The position numbers and the translations under genes were made by a program. 64,000 nt of DNA from Geosiphon pyriformis (lineage: Eukaryota > Glomeromycota > Glomeromycetes > Archaeosporales > Geosiphonaceae): NCBI GenBank assembly GCA_016748015.1, contig JAAOMT010000073.1:116397-180396 (forward strand), given 5' to 3'. Each line of letters begins with the position of its first letter. The stretch's first letter is position 1. Shown piece by piece: positions 1-13,439 of this stretch. The notes beneath the pieces were generated by a model, which was given only the letters and a program-made list of their open reading frames with translations, was not told where the DNA came from and did not search any database.

Positions 1-2589
1 AATATATACTAATTTAATGGTAGAAATTATAAGGGTAATATTATGTTAATTAATATCTCAAGTTTCAGTTGGTAACATCGTGGACAGAGGATTGACAAAA
101 GAAAAAATTTTTTACTTTTTGGTTTAGTTTAAATTCAATTTATAATTTAAATTAAACTTAAATAATATTAAAAATTCAGTTTGATTTAATTTATTGAATT
201 ACTATAAATAATAATGATAATTTTATTTCTTAATTTATGAAATGTTTTTTTATATTTAAAAAACTTATTTATATAGTTATTCAAAATAATTAACAATCAA
301 ATTAGTAATTAGATTAATAATTGTTATCTAAAAATAAAATGGTTAATTATATAATATTATTAATTAATACATATAATAGTTAATAAAAACTATGATTTTT
401 AATTATAATATTATTCTTTTTAAAAGATTAAGCTTTATTAAAATTAAATTATTTATAAAATATCTAAGTTGAAAAAGTTTTAGTTCTTTTAACAATAATT
501 AAAACTTTTAAAATATTTAATTATATAATATTTAAAATTTTTATTTGTATTTTTAAAATTGTTTTTTTTAAGAATTTTATGTTTTTTATAATTTTATTAA
601 ATTAACTATAAAGCTTTAATTGTTTTTTATATAATAAGTTTTTGTTTATAAACAGAAATTTTTTAATAATTTTTCCAAAAATATTAAAAGATAATAATAT
701 AATTACAATTATATATTTTTATATATATATATATTTATTTTATTATCAGTTTTTTTTAGTAATGGTTTTTTTAGCTTAATAATATATATACTATTATTAT
801 TAATTATAATAATTTGTTTTTTAATAATTAAAATAGTATTTAAATAATTTTTGGTTTAATACTTATAAAAAATATTTTGAATATTTTGAATATTTTGTTT
901 TAGAAAATAATTGTTTATGTTAATTTAATAATATTTTTGTTTTGAAAATAGTGTATTTATTTATAATTAAGATTTTGCTGATTTTTGAGTCGATATTATT
1001 ACAACAAATAATCAATTAAATTATTTGTAATATTTTTTAAGTTTTGTATTATAAACAGATTAATTGTTAAAAATTGTTTTAAATTAATTTTATAAGATAT
1101 AAAAACTATTATTTAAGACTTTATTAATTATAAAAAAATTTTTTTATTAGTTAAAAAGCTTATCTTTATAGATATTATCTCTATTTAAATAGTATTTTAG
1201 ATTTAGATTACCAATACTTAAAAAAAATATTTTGTATATTTTTTTTTTTGAAAAAAATTTTTTTTTTAAAGCCAATTATTTGTGTTTTTATTAATAAATC
1301 AAAAATGTATTAAGTTTTCTTTATAATATATTTTTGTATTTTTTTATTATGGTTTTTTTAAAGAATATTGTTTTAATATTAAGTTTTATTGGTAAAATTA
1401 TTATTTTTTTATAAAATAGATAAAAAAACTTATTATATTATAATTTATAATTTTATAAGCAAACATATTAAAAACAATATTTTGTTTTATAAGTTTGTTT
1501 TTTTACTGATTTTGGCTAAAATTTTATATAATGTTCTATGAAAATATTCTATGAAATTATTTGTTTAAGAGTAATATAAAAATAAAAGTTTATAATATAT
1601 TTCCAACTTTTTACAAAGTTTTTTAACCAATATATTAAAAAAAGCTTTTTTTTATTAGATAAAAGTTTTTTAAAACAGTCATAATAATATATAATATTTT
1701 TATAAATAAAATTAACAATAAAAACTGCTGTTTAATAAGATGTAATTTTTGTTTTTATCTATTTTATAAAATAATTAGTAACTATTATAATGTATTTATT
1801 ACTATTAAGAATTATTATTAAAAATATAACAGCATTAATACCAATTCTGTTAAATAATTAACTAATAAAAATTAAATATATGTTTTTTTTCTATTGAATT
1901 TTTTTTTTGACAAATATTACAAATTTTAATATATTTAATAATATTTTTTTTTAAAATTGGTTTTGTTTTTTCAAAATATTTAGTTAATAAATATATATAT
2001 TGTAAATTACATTTTTTTTTTTGAAATTTTATAACTTTTTAAAAACAGTAAAAAATTTATTTATTTTTTATATATAATTGGTTTTGACAAATCAAATAAA
2101 AATTTAATTGTTTTTACAAATATTTTTATTATTATTAAGTATAATTTAATAAGTATTGTTTTTTATTCAAAAATTTTATTAATACAGAATAGTTGTCCAA
2201 GTTTATTATTATGTTAAGCAATTATACTAATAATTATATTAATTTGGTTAAAGTAATTGTTATTATTAATTAATAATAAGTTTAGAAAAAGTTTTAATAT
2301 TTTAATGATTAACTTTTTTGTAATATTATATATTATAATAAAATTTATTCAATCAAAATATTTAATAAATTAATTATTTATGTTTTAATTTTTTTTGTTG
2401 TATAGTCAAACTAATATTTAATGATCTGTTATTATTAAAAATTTGGTATTAAGAAGATATTTGTTTTAATAATTAATAGATTAAACTATAAACAAATATT
2501 TTTGCTTAATAATTGAATAATTTTGTTTTGTTAAAAAGTGAGTTTTACTAATATAATTTATAACATGTTTTTTTTTATTTTTATTTTTT

Positions 2590-3360
2590 TAAAAAAACAA
2601 TACTAAGTTCAAAATCAAATGTATTAATATAAAAAATAAAAAGTTAATTCAGATTAAACTACTTAAAAATAAGTTTAGTAATAAGTTTTTTTTTAAGATT
2701 TTAAAAGCTTTTTTGTTAATATGTATTTCAATAATAGTTAACATTTTTTTTGAATAATTAATTTAAACAAATTTTTTATAGTAAAAAATTAAATAAAAAA
2801 AAAACATAATTTATAAATATTTATTAATTACTTGAAATTTTGGATCTTTTTTATTTTGGCAAAATCAGAAAAAATTCTATTTTTTGTAATAAAGTAACCA
2901 AAAAACTAAATAAATTAACATTTAAAAAAAGATTTAATAAGATTAATTTTTAAACCAGCATTTTCTAAAAGATTAAAAACTTTTTATAAATATTTATAAT
3001 ATTTTATTTCAAATTTTTAAATATACAATAATATTATTCAAATAAACTAAAACAAAATTTTTGTTGATTAATTCAAATATTTTGTTTGTTAAATATAAAA
3101 ATTATTAATTAATTTAAAAAGCATGATTATAAATTTATAAGTATTATATTTGATAATAAAAATAGTTTTTTGTGACTTTTTGGTTCTATTTTACTTTTTA
3201 AAATCTAGCAATTAAGTTAATAATTAAAAAAATTAGTACTATTAAAACGATTTAATATTGCATCAATTTTGAAAAATAAATACATATTTCTTATAATAAT
3301 AATATTTAATTAACAGTAGTTAATACAAAAGTACAGAATTTTATTTTTTTTAAAGATTAT
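2590..3360 (-). mobile_element. Decayed Ty3/gypsy reverse transcriptase and RNase H remnant
   Basis: Read on the minus strand with frameshifts, this region follows the Ty3/gypsy RT order. First comes a segment like the 'DYR.LN' and '..PLP.ID..L' region (about 3340-3220). Then comes the catalytic segment at 3044-3033, reading Tyr-Leu-Asn-Asn where Tyr-x-Asp-Asp is expected, followed by IIVYL. Next is 'ENAGLKINLIKSFF' (about 2970-2930) and 'RIFSDFAKIKKIQ'. Further on, at about 2645-2597, a segment FIFYINTFDFELSIVF lines up with the start of the RNase H domain. Most conserved-site differences are explained by G-to-A or C-to-T changes (Asp to Asn, Gly to Glu, Ala to Thr). The downstream part matches the RT relic at 49.4-50.0 kb, so both belong to related families. 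No intact frame remains. Confidence 0.72.
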
Positions 3361-6300
3361 TACTACTAAGAAAATTTATTTACTTTTGGTTTTTATATAA
3401 ATTCAAGTTTTTTTATTTGGTTTATTTTTTTTTGATAAATTTATTATTGTGTTAATTTAATTCATATGGTTTCAAATAGATAAAACAAGTTTTTTTTGTA
3501 ATAATAATGTTTTATTATATTAATTTATTTAAAAATATATATATTTTTTAATATTACTGAATTATTTCTAACCAATAGAATTTTAATATCCATTTTTTCT
3601 TCTAAAAAAGATTTTTTTTTGTTTTATTATTAATAATTATATTTTTAAGAATTTATTTTCAAAAGATTTTTGTATTTTTCTTATTTTTTAAGGAGTATTA
3701 AGCTAATAAACTTTTAATCTTTATAATAGATTTGACAAAACATATATTTATTATCAAAAAAATATAATAATTTGTTGTATTAATATTAAATACAAAAATT
3801 ATGTTATTTAAAGACTTTTTATTGTTAATAAAAATAATATAAATAAATTTAACAGTTTTTTATTATAGCTTTCTTTATTTTTCAATTTTTTAATTAAATT
3901 TTTTTTTGGTTTGTTTTAATTTTGGAATTATTGTTCAATAATAATATTTAATTACAATTAGTTTTTCTCTATATTTAATATTTAGTTTTTAAAATTTATA
4001 ATTAAGTAAAACTTTTGCTTTTTTGAATTATTTATTATTAACAATAATAATATATTTTTTAGTTTTTAAAGCTTTTATGTTAGTTTTAATACAAATATTA
4101 TTAATATAAACAAAAATGGCTTTAATTATTTCAAAAACTTTTTTTTGTTATTATAAACATTAATTATTGGTTATGTTAATAATTTATTAAATTTTCTACT
4201 AATTGTTTTAAAAAAGTGTTTGACAATAATATTAAAAAATAATTTTTTGTTTAAAATCAAGTTAATAAAATAATTAATTATTTGGGCTTTGCAAATTAAA
4301 GAAATAATATTTTTATTATTAGTAAGTTTTATTTAATAAAAATGTTTATTGATTTTTAAAATTTTTTGAACTAAAAATAAGTTATTAGTTGTCCAAAAAT
4401 AATATATATTAAAATTTTTATGAGATTTTTAATAATAGAATAAGATTCAAATATTTGTATAATTTTTAGAGATTTTAACTTGAAAAAATTCTTGAAAATA
4501 TTTAAATTATTAATATAATAATTTTGTTAAAATTTAAAATAAAATTAATCTTGGTTTTCTTTTTTTTCTGTGAAATTAAAAAAATTAATAATTAATTTAT
4601 TTATGTTATAATTATCATTAATTAGATTAAAAATATAAAAATATTTTCTTTTAATTTATTTAAATAACTTTAATAATTAAAAATTTAGTACTTAAAATAA
4701 ATACTATTTAATAAAATTATTATTAAATTATTTAATATTTAAACTTTTATAAATTTATTTCTATTTTGTAAAAAGTTACTTACTATTAAAAATTGATATT
4801 AATAATATTAAAACAATAATTTTTAATTATATTTTTTTATTTCTATTATTGTGATTTAAAAATTTAATAAAAGTCACAAAAATAATATAAAATATTTAAT
4901 TATAATATAACACAATAATAATTTTAAAAAGATAATAATTAATATAATAATAATTATCAAATAGTGTTAACAGCAAATATTATTTTATAATAACAGTAAA
5001 AACTATAGTATAATAATAATAAATACTATATTAAAATATTAAAAATAGAGTATTGTAATATGTTTTCTTATAAAATTACAAATATATATATATATATTAA
5101 TTTTAATATTGAAAAAAAAACATTTAGTATTTTCAATTTTTTATTTTTTATATTAATTATTTTTTAGTCTTTACTTTTAAGATAAATATTTAAAAAACTT
5201 TTTAATCAAAAAAAATAAAAAATAGTATTAAAAATTTATTTGTATTATTTATTAAATAAAACCGTTATTTACCAACTGAATCTCTTGAAAGAATAATTTT
5301 TAATCAAAATTATTCATGTTATTACTAATTGATTATTAAAATTTAAGAAAAATACTATAAAACTATTAATATTCTGTGTTTTAAATTAGAAAAACACTTT
5401 TAAATAATTACAAAAATAGTCTTAAAAAAGATTTTATTATCAGTAAAAATTTGAGTTATTAATTAATATAGAATTATACTTATAATTTTGATTATTAATT
5501 AATATATATTATTATTTTAAACTATTAATTATTATATTACTTAATTATTAAATATTATTATTTAATTAATAACTTGATTTATACAAAACACAAATGTAAT
5601 TAAATTGTAATGATCAAATTATGCAATATTTCAAACTATATAATATTTAAAAATTTGCTAAAATAATTAAAATTTGATAAAATATTCAATAATTTATCAA
5701 AATAATTAATAATTTGCAAAAATAACTTGTAACTTAATAAAATGTATTTTTGGTTTGCCAAAATATTAGAAAAAAAAATGTATTTTAATTTAAGATAATA
5801 ATTAATTATTACAAATTAATTTAATAAAAACTTATCTTAAAAATTCAAAATTTTAATTATTACTAATTTAAAAATAACCAAATTAAAACTAAAATTTTGA
5901 AATTAATTATCTACCAATTTTAATAATTGTTAATATTTTTAAATCTGAAACAAAACTAATCTTTTTAAATATATTTTATTGTTTTTTTTTTTGTTTTTTT
6001 TTGTTTTTTTTATATTATTAAGTAGCCTATAGTTAAAATTTTCTGTAAAAAAGTTGATTTTTACAGCAAAATAATTACATATATTTAAATAGCTTATAAA
6101 CAAAATATTTTTGTAAAAAAATTAATTTTTATTGCAAATTAATTATATAAATAATTAACACAAAATTGGTTATTTTATTATAAATTTAATATATATAATT
6201 TAAAGTGTAAAAAATACTTTAAAAAAAAATTAGCTTATTAAAATTTATTAATTTTCAATAATAACAAAATTAATAGCAAAATAATATTAATAATAACTAA

Positions 6301-8874
6301 AAAAAAACAAATATTTTTTGATAATAATTTTAATAACACTAAATAAATTTCAAATTAGTTTTTTAAAAAAAGTACATAAACATATACAACAACCAGAAAA
6401 TAAGAAATACTTTATATTATAATATTAACAAAAAACTTTTTAATATATTATTATTATAACAAATATAGTCTAATTATTATTTAATATAATACAATTATAT
6501 AGAGTTTTAAATTAAATATAATATATTTTTTTTATATTATTAGTTATTTAGCCAATTAAAATAACTATATTAACAAAAATATTATTATTTATACTAAAAT
6601 ATAATAACTATTTAATTTTATAACTAAAATAAATAGTTTAATTTTCTATTATTTTTAACAATTATTTAACAATAATTTACATTAAAATATTATTAATTAA
6701 TAAGTTGTATCTTTTTATTTTTGTCTAAAGCTTAAAATTAAATAGTCAAATCTTATCTTTGTAACTTAATATTAAATTATGCACAAAATTAACTAACTTA
6801 AAGATAATTAACTTTGTATTTTTATAAAAAGTTTAAGCTTTAGTCAATTAATATTTAAAAACAAATTTTTTGCATAAAATCAGATATAAATTAATATTAG
6901 TAATATTTAGAAATATAAAAACTAGAACATAATAGTTAATAACAGATTTATATTAATTAAAAACTTTTAAAGTACAGAATCTTTAGTCAATAAATTTTTG
7001 TAAACAATAATATTTAAGCTATAAACAAAACTATAATCTAAAAGTTTTATTTTTTTTCAATAAATATACAAGATATTTAGATAATACTTATTATAAAATC
7101 TTTTTTTAATTATAATAGATAATTATTTTTGTAAAGTTTTTATTATATATATGTATAAATTAGCTATAAATTTGTTAATATAACTAATTGTTATATAAAA
7201 ATTAAAATATCAAACCAAAGAAATAAAATACTAATTAATGTTATTTTTTTATTTTTTTATTAAAAATTAACGAGTGAGGCCCAACCACAATGTTATTAAA
7301 ATATAAAAAATTTACAACTTTAATTATATTATTTATTAAATTAATAAAATAATAAACATTATTAAAAATAATTTTGCTATTTATCTTAAAATTTTTTTTT
7401 TGATATTAACTAATATTATTATTTTAGAATAAATTTAATTTGCCAATTTATTAGTATTATTTAGAATATTAAAATAAATTTTTATTTTTAAGTATTTTAA
7501 TAATATATTTTTATTTTCTATATTACAAATATAATAATATTTTATTTAACAACTATTGTAAAAATTAGATATAAACAACTGTAATTTGGTCTAATAAGCA
7601 TTTAAAACAGTTTAATTGTTTAAATAAATTATAATTTTAGCAAATATTAATATATACTTAAAAACCAAAGCAATAATTTGCAATTTAACCAAGATAAAAA
7701 AAAGTAAATTATGAATTTTTACATTAATATTTTGATCTAAAAACAGTTATATTACATATAATATTATTAATTAATATATATAATAATTAATAAAACTATA
7801 ATTTTTAATTTTAATAGTATTTTTACCAATAAAAATTGATTATTTAGTTTTAAAATAATCAATTTAAATTTGATTAATAAATTCTATCAATATTTTTTGT
7901 TATAGTTTTATCAATTATATTTTAATTAATAGAATAATTTTAGATTTAAATAGCATAATATATAAACTTAATAGATATTATTATAGAAATTTTTATTATT
8001 ATTATAGTTTAATTTATACAACTATTTATTAATTTTTTGGAATTAATATTAATTATAATACTATTATTATTTATTATATTTATAGTTAACAATATTTTAA
8101 ATTTAAATATAAAAATAACAAAAATAATTTTACTAAATTTTAAGAAAGTAAAAACTTTTTTAAAACTATTTATGCTTAAAAATATTTTTTTAATTATTTT
8201 TAATTTTTCTAAAATAAATTATTATTAATTGCAAAAAAATCAATATTTAATATAAATAACTTTTTAATAGAATATTAATTTTGATTATATAAAAAAAAAT
8301 ATTAAAATTAATTTTATTCAAAAACTTTGTAATTATTATTTTAGTTTTGATTTTAAGAGCTTTAAAAGTTGTATTTATATTATTTGTATTTATATTATTT
8401 TATTATTATTAATATAATAACTTATTTTTTTTACCAAATATCATTTTTTATGTTAATACTATTTAATTTTATTATATTATTGATATTAATATTATTTAAT
8501 ATGTTGTTAAATATAAATACCAAACAAACAAAAAAATTATTATTATTACTATTAAGCTTGAAAAAAAATTCAGTTTTCTGTTTTTTTTTAAAAATAATGC
8601 TTTGTTAGTAAAGCCAAAATTAATTTTTTTTGCATCTGTTTTTATATTTATATTATTACCAATACTATTAGTGGTCTTATAATTGAAAAAAATTTAAAAG
8701 TATTAAATTAAATAATAAAAACTAAAGAAAAAAGAAAAAAAACTTTTTTTTAAAATCAACTTTTAAAAAAATTTAGAATATTTAAAAGAAAAAAGTTTGG
8801 CTTTATTTTTAAAATTAAAATAAGATTACTTAGAAAAATTTTTAACAATTAATATTTATTTTTAGATATTATTA

Positions 8875-9545
8875 AAAATAATAATATTTTTTAAAAAAAA
8901 CTGTTTTAGTTTTTATAATTTTAATTTAAAAAATTAAATTAAATAATATTATATTTTAATTAAATATAAATATATATTAAAATAGAATTTGTTTTATTTT
9001 TACAATTAAAATAATTTATTAAAAATAATTGTGTTAAATTATACAACAAAATGTTAATTTATGTTTATTTTTATAAACATATTATTATGGCTATTATTGT
9101 TTAAATTAAAAAATATTATCATTTACAACTAAATTAAAACACATTATTACAAATAATAATAATAATATAAAATCAATAGAAAAACTAGTATTAAATAAAA
9201 AACTGTAGTTTAAAACAATAGTAAAAAGTTTAAAGTTTTTACAAAATACAAAACTAAAAAACTTTTTTCAAAAATTTTAAAATAGTGAGCTATTGTTATA
9301 ATAATAGTTGTGATAATATTAAAACTAGTTTTGATGACTATTTCGATTAAAAAAAACTTTTAGCCAAAAAGAAAGTAATGCTTTCAAAACAATTAAATAT
9401 TGCATTACTTAAAGAAAATTATTTTGTCTAGTTGTTTTCACAACTGAAAGAACTTTCTGGTTGTGGCTATTTTAGTTGTTATAAAAAAAGTAAGAGTTGC
9501 TCTGGTTATGTTCATAAAAATTTTATTATTTTTAATTTGGTATTT
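8875..9545 (+). repeat. Dispersed repeat R1, copy 1
   Basis: This segment aligns along its length, with many substitutions, to 22735-23495 (same strand) and to the reverse complement of 43.0-43.7 kb. Shared landmarks in order are an 'aaaaaaactgttttagt' block, a 'attgtttaaattaaaaaa' block, an 'act(a/g)gtt..' block followed by 'gattaaaaaaaac', and a terminal 'gttataaaaaaag..ag' block. I see no terminal inverted repeat or protein, so the element class is unknown. The copy sits at the edge of the AT block, next to the first gene. Confidence 0.65.
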
Positions 9546-9788
9546 TTTATCAAAATATATATTAATTCTTAAGTCTAAATATGTAAAATCATTTTAATTT
9601 AAATGGCAGTTTATATTTACACAATATTTTTTATTTTGTATTTTGAGCATGTTATTTTAGATATAATATATATACATATATATATTAATAATAATTGAAA
9701 TTTAAATAAAATTAAACGATCATTTTCAATTTATCATTCAAAAGTAGAAATTCATCAACTTTTAAATTCTCATAACTTATATTTAGCG

Positions 9789-11217
9789 ATGACAGACTTA
9801 ACCTCAGAGTTTCGTAAATTGGTAGCTGAGATAACAGGTTCTCAAGACAAGAGCAAGCGTAATGATGTACTTCCACCTGTCAGAAAGAATCCACGCCTAG
9901 CACAGGATCCGTTTCTCAAAGAGGCTTACGAAATAGTAAGTCATGCGCGACACCCCCCCCTCTTGAGAAGAACACCTAATAGAGAAACCCTTTTTGCCGG
10001 CAACAACTCACCCTCTGACTCGTCGTCGTCCCTCACTCTTTCAAGGCGTCTCACATTCATAACTTGAAGATTTTTTTGCTTTCGATTCGTCGCGTATATC
10101 TCAATCTCTCGCGTCACTCTGTAGGAGCCGGGTTTTCAAGATCCACTCCGCAAATAACGATATCTGATCTAAAGAATGAACTCTTGACAACAGCTGGCTC
10201 ACCCATCACCAGTCTGACAGATATAGAACGAGACGAGATTGATTTGCATGCGAAAGTGATCATGCAAAAGAGCATGGATCGAATCGAAAAATTGCAAGAA
10301 ACTGAGCAAGGTGTGTATACATTTGCACATGCAGAATTCGTTGAATTCTCTTTTTTTTATAATGATGCCAGCCAACTATTTCTACAATTTTTCATGAAAA
10401 TAGTTCGACAGAATTCCATATTGAATAATCCATGGTTCAAGATATTACCAAATTTACGGTTACCCGAAGAGCACGATATCATTGCAGCTCATCGAAGTAG
10501 CGTAATCTGGTTGCTAAATATGCGCTTGATACAAGTATCAAAATTGCAAAAAGATCAACAGGAGGCGAGGATTCTCAAAGAAATTGAAAAACGAGAGAGG
10601 TGATCAATACTATCAATCAAAGGTTTCAAAAGTGTCGTTTTTATTGATCTAATTCTCTATAATATTTTTTAGCACACTCTTCAAGCAATCTTCGAAACCA
10701 ATGACCCCACCATTAACTCTTCGTGATTTACTCGAGGAAGAGAAGAAAGCATCTCATAAAAGCAAAGAATCTGGTGACCTAATTGAAGATGATGACATTG
10801 AGCAACATTTAACCGCTGAACAGAAAATGATGCTTGAGCTGGAAAATGAGACAATGATGAAAGAACTTGAGTTCACCCTTAGTCAAGTCAAGTATGTTTG
10901 GCAAAAAATTAGTTGTGATTTGTTTCACCTGCAAAAAAGAATTAACAAATAAACTAATCATATTATCCAACAGTAAAGCCGAGCAAGCGTTGTTAGAGAT
11001 TTCCAATCTTCAGTCTGTTTTATCTAATCATCTCGCCGTTCAGACACAACAAACTGATCGATTATACGCAGAAGCTATCGCTACTACCAGTCGTGTACAA
11101 GAAGGCAATCTCATGCTCACTAAAGCACGACAACGCGCATCAGATGCGCGGAAATGGATTCTCATTTTTTTAATTTTGGCAAGCTTTGTTTTATTGTTTT
11201 TAGATTGGTATGATTAA
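9789..11217 (+). CDS. Syntaxin-18/Ufe1-type ER Qa-SNARE (4-5 exons)
   Basis: ER-localised t-SNARE of the Ufe1/syntaxin-18 family, which mediates fusion of retrograde Golgi-to-ER vesicles. Exons that keep frame are 9789-9935, 10046-10599, 10673-10891 and 10974-11217, giving 387 aa. A further GT-AG segment, 10311-10403 (93 nt), could be removed in frame, giving 356 aa, closer to the usual family length. Visible family features are an N-terminal 'DPFLKEAYEI' helix, a 'FLLSIRRVYL' helix, the conserved 'LTDIERDEID' motif, a C-terminal SNARE helix (AEQALLEISNL to EGNLMLTKAR), and a tail-anchor membrane segment ending 'LLFLDWYD', a near-identical ending to animal syntaxin-18. It has no signal peptide, as expected for a tail-anchored protein. 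It converges on ADE2 with a 356-bp gap. Confidence 0.9.
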
Positions 11218-11573
11218 TTTCATGTATGGCAAGATGCAAAGGATATTGGCTGGTTTTAATGTACATTTAAAAATATCGTAACTTTAGGAGTAAGATAACT
11301 ATTTGCTCATAATTGATCAAGGGCTTCTGTGAACGAAACTACTTTTTGAAAAAAATTTTATTCTCTGGGTAAACCCTTAATTTAAAAAATTAGTGTTGTA
11401 TTATAATCCTTGAAGGGAAAGGGATCCTGAATAAGATTAAATATTAAAAGGAATGGCTCTTTTAAATGCTTTGACTATTGAACTTGTTACTAAATAATGG
11501 ATTAGTTCATACCTTTTTTCCGAGAAAAATTTCATGGGAATAAGATATTCGGTAAAATTTTCTAATTGAGTAA
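11218..11573. other. Convergent intergenic spacer
   Basis: This spacer holds the 3' ends of the syntaxin and ADE2 genes, which point toward each other. It is AT-rich and shows no open frame or repeat that I can support; it presumably carries the two 3' UTRs and poly(A) signals. Confidence 0.6.
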
Positions 11574-13439
11574 TCATGAATAATTCTCCCAGCCTATCTT
11601 TTCTAATCTTTCCACTTTGTCGAGAACCTCTTTTTCTTGATTTTCCATGAATTCTACCATCTTATCCAAATAAGAAGGAATGAATGCACCAATCTGTCGA
11701 ACTGCCAACAAACCAGCATTAGTTGAATTGTTGATCGCGACAGTGGCAACAGGAACACCGCGCTATTGATATGGAACAGTGATTAATCAAAATCAAAATC
11801 GATTTTAAAGGAGTAAGTCCATGAATAAAAAAATATACCGGCATTTGCACGATGCTATATAATGAATCGATCCCTTCCAAAATCTTTCCTTTGACCGGAA
11901 CACCAATTACTGGTAATGGGGTCAACGCAGCAACCATACCTGGTAAATGAGCCGCTCCTCCAGCTCCAGCGACAATCACTTTTAAGCCCCTTTTGTGTGC
12001 ACTTCGAGCATACTCTACCATTCGAAGAGGGGTCCGGTGTGCGGATACAATCGAGAGTTCGAAGGGAATTTTAAAGTTTTTCAAAACTTCAGCACAATTT
12101 TTCATTGTTGGCAAGTCTGAATCAGAACCCATTATAATCCCTACTAAAGGTTGTATACTAGTAGGCGGGAAGTCATTTTCATCTATAGCTTTCATAATAG
12201 GGGTAATACGATCATACAATTGTGTCATAGAATCCGCAACCACAGTTACATGACCCATTTTTCTGCCTTTTTTGCATTCTTTTTTCCCGTACAAATGTAT
12301 AGTAGCCCCAGGAGTCGTCAATGCAACCATAGCCGATCGCAGAGTTTCCTGCCAACTCGTTGAGACGCCGAGAATATTCACCATGGCAGCTGCAGGTACT
12401 TTCAGAGAAGTACTACCTAATGGCATATCTAAGATAGCGCGAAGATGGTTTTCATATTGTGAAGTTTCGCACGCCTCGATTGTATAATGTCCGGAATTGT
12501 GAGGCCTTGGTGCGATTTCATTGATTAAGATAGTATCTTTCAAGGAGCCAAACAAATATTAGAGCAAATGAATATTAATTAATGCAAATGAAATTTATTA
12601 CCATCTTGTAACAAGAACATTTCTACCCCAAACACGCCGGCTCCTTCCAAGACTTTGATTGCCCTTTCTGCGACTTCTTTTGCGCGATCCATAATAACGC
12701 CACTCACCTGAGCTGGTGCAATAACTAAATGACAAATGTTTTCTTTGTGGATGGTTTCTACTACTGGGTAACTTTTAAGCTCTCCACTCACGTTGCGAAC
12801 CACCATTACAGCCAATTCTTTTTTAAAATTTGCCCATTTTTCAGCATATAAAGGTTTTTTGAAATTACCAAGGAGTCTCAATCCTTCCTCAATATTCGAA
12901 AATTCATTCTGAAGTAGGTAATTTCCTCTACCATCGTATGCCATAGTCTTTGATTTTAGCATAAGAGGAAAGGAAAATAATCGAGCAGCATTTTCGATAT
13001 CTTCTTTAGATTTTATTTCAACAAAATCAACCACAGAAATTCCATATTTGACAAGGTGTGTCTTTTGTAAATACTTGTCTTGAATCAAACGTATAATCTG
13101 AGGTGAAGGGTGGATTACATAGTTAGAGGCTGCTAACTCCTCTAAAACTTCGACATTGACGTGTTCTATTTCTATTGTCAATATATGAGCTGCTTTTGCT
13201 AGCTCTCTTATCTTTTCAGGGTCTTTGAAGTCGCCTTCAACATGTACATTTGTTGCTTGTATTTGTTTTGCAGGGGCATCAGGAAGACTGTCCAAAATAA
13301 CCACACCAATATTCAATCGGGAAGCCGCTTCAACGAACATACGGCCTAACTGGCCTCCTCCTAGGACTCCTACAGTCCCGGAAAACAATTTTCCTTTTGC
13401 AGTGGTTGGCGAGGATGTCTTAGAAAATTCGGTCGACAT
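11574..13439 (-). CDS. ADE2: Phosphoribosylaminoimidazole carboxylase (Ade2), 3 exons
   Basis: Cytosolic purine-biosynthesis enzyme converting AIR to CAIR. Like the fungal Ade2 family, it fuses an N-terminal ATP-grasp (PurK-like) domain to a C-terminal PurE mutase domain. Exons 13439-12602, 12536-11839 and 11762-11574 join in frame to 574 aa, the normal family length; introns are 65 and 76 nt with GT-AG ends. The nucleotide-binding start '[12 protein letters not shown]' is at residues 24-35. '[18 protein letters not shown]' marks the end of the ATP-grasp part. '[13 protein letters not shown]', 'SAHRTP' and '[11 protein letters not shown]' mark PurE, and 'QMP' joins '[10 protein letters not shown]' across the last intron as in other fungi. 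No frameshift is seen, so the gene looks intact. The ATG chosen is the only one shortly upstream of the domain. Confidence 0.96.

Larger units (their letters stand above)
1..9740. other. AT-rich gene-free block with decayed transposons
   Basis: This stretch is almost entirely A and T, with stop codons in all frames. Its small open frames have low-complexity Ile/Leu/Lys/Asn/Phe composition and match no protein I know. Remnants of a Ty3/gypsy polymerase are readable on the minus strand near 2.6-3.4 kb and a dispersed repeat lies at 8.9-9.5 kb (both listed separately). A few less AT-rich scraps occur, for example around 60-110 and 7270-7290, but I cannot assign them. Base composition changes sharply at about 9.74 kb where the first gene begins. 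Confidence 0.8.

Noticed and set aside
64-5280. 12-bp inverted match 'ttcagttggtaa' (64-75 and 5269-5280) as possible terminal inverted repeats
   Set aside because: A 12-bp inverted match is expected by chance within 10 kb, and flanking bases do not extend it convincingly.
8037-8608. Two small open frames in AT block 1
   Set aside because: Almost only Ile/Leu/Phe/Asn/Lys, as expected by chance in A/T DNA; no motif and no splice context.
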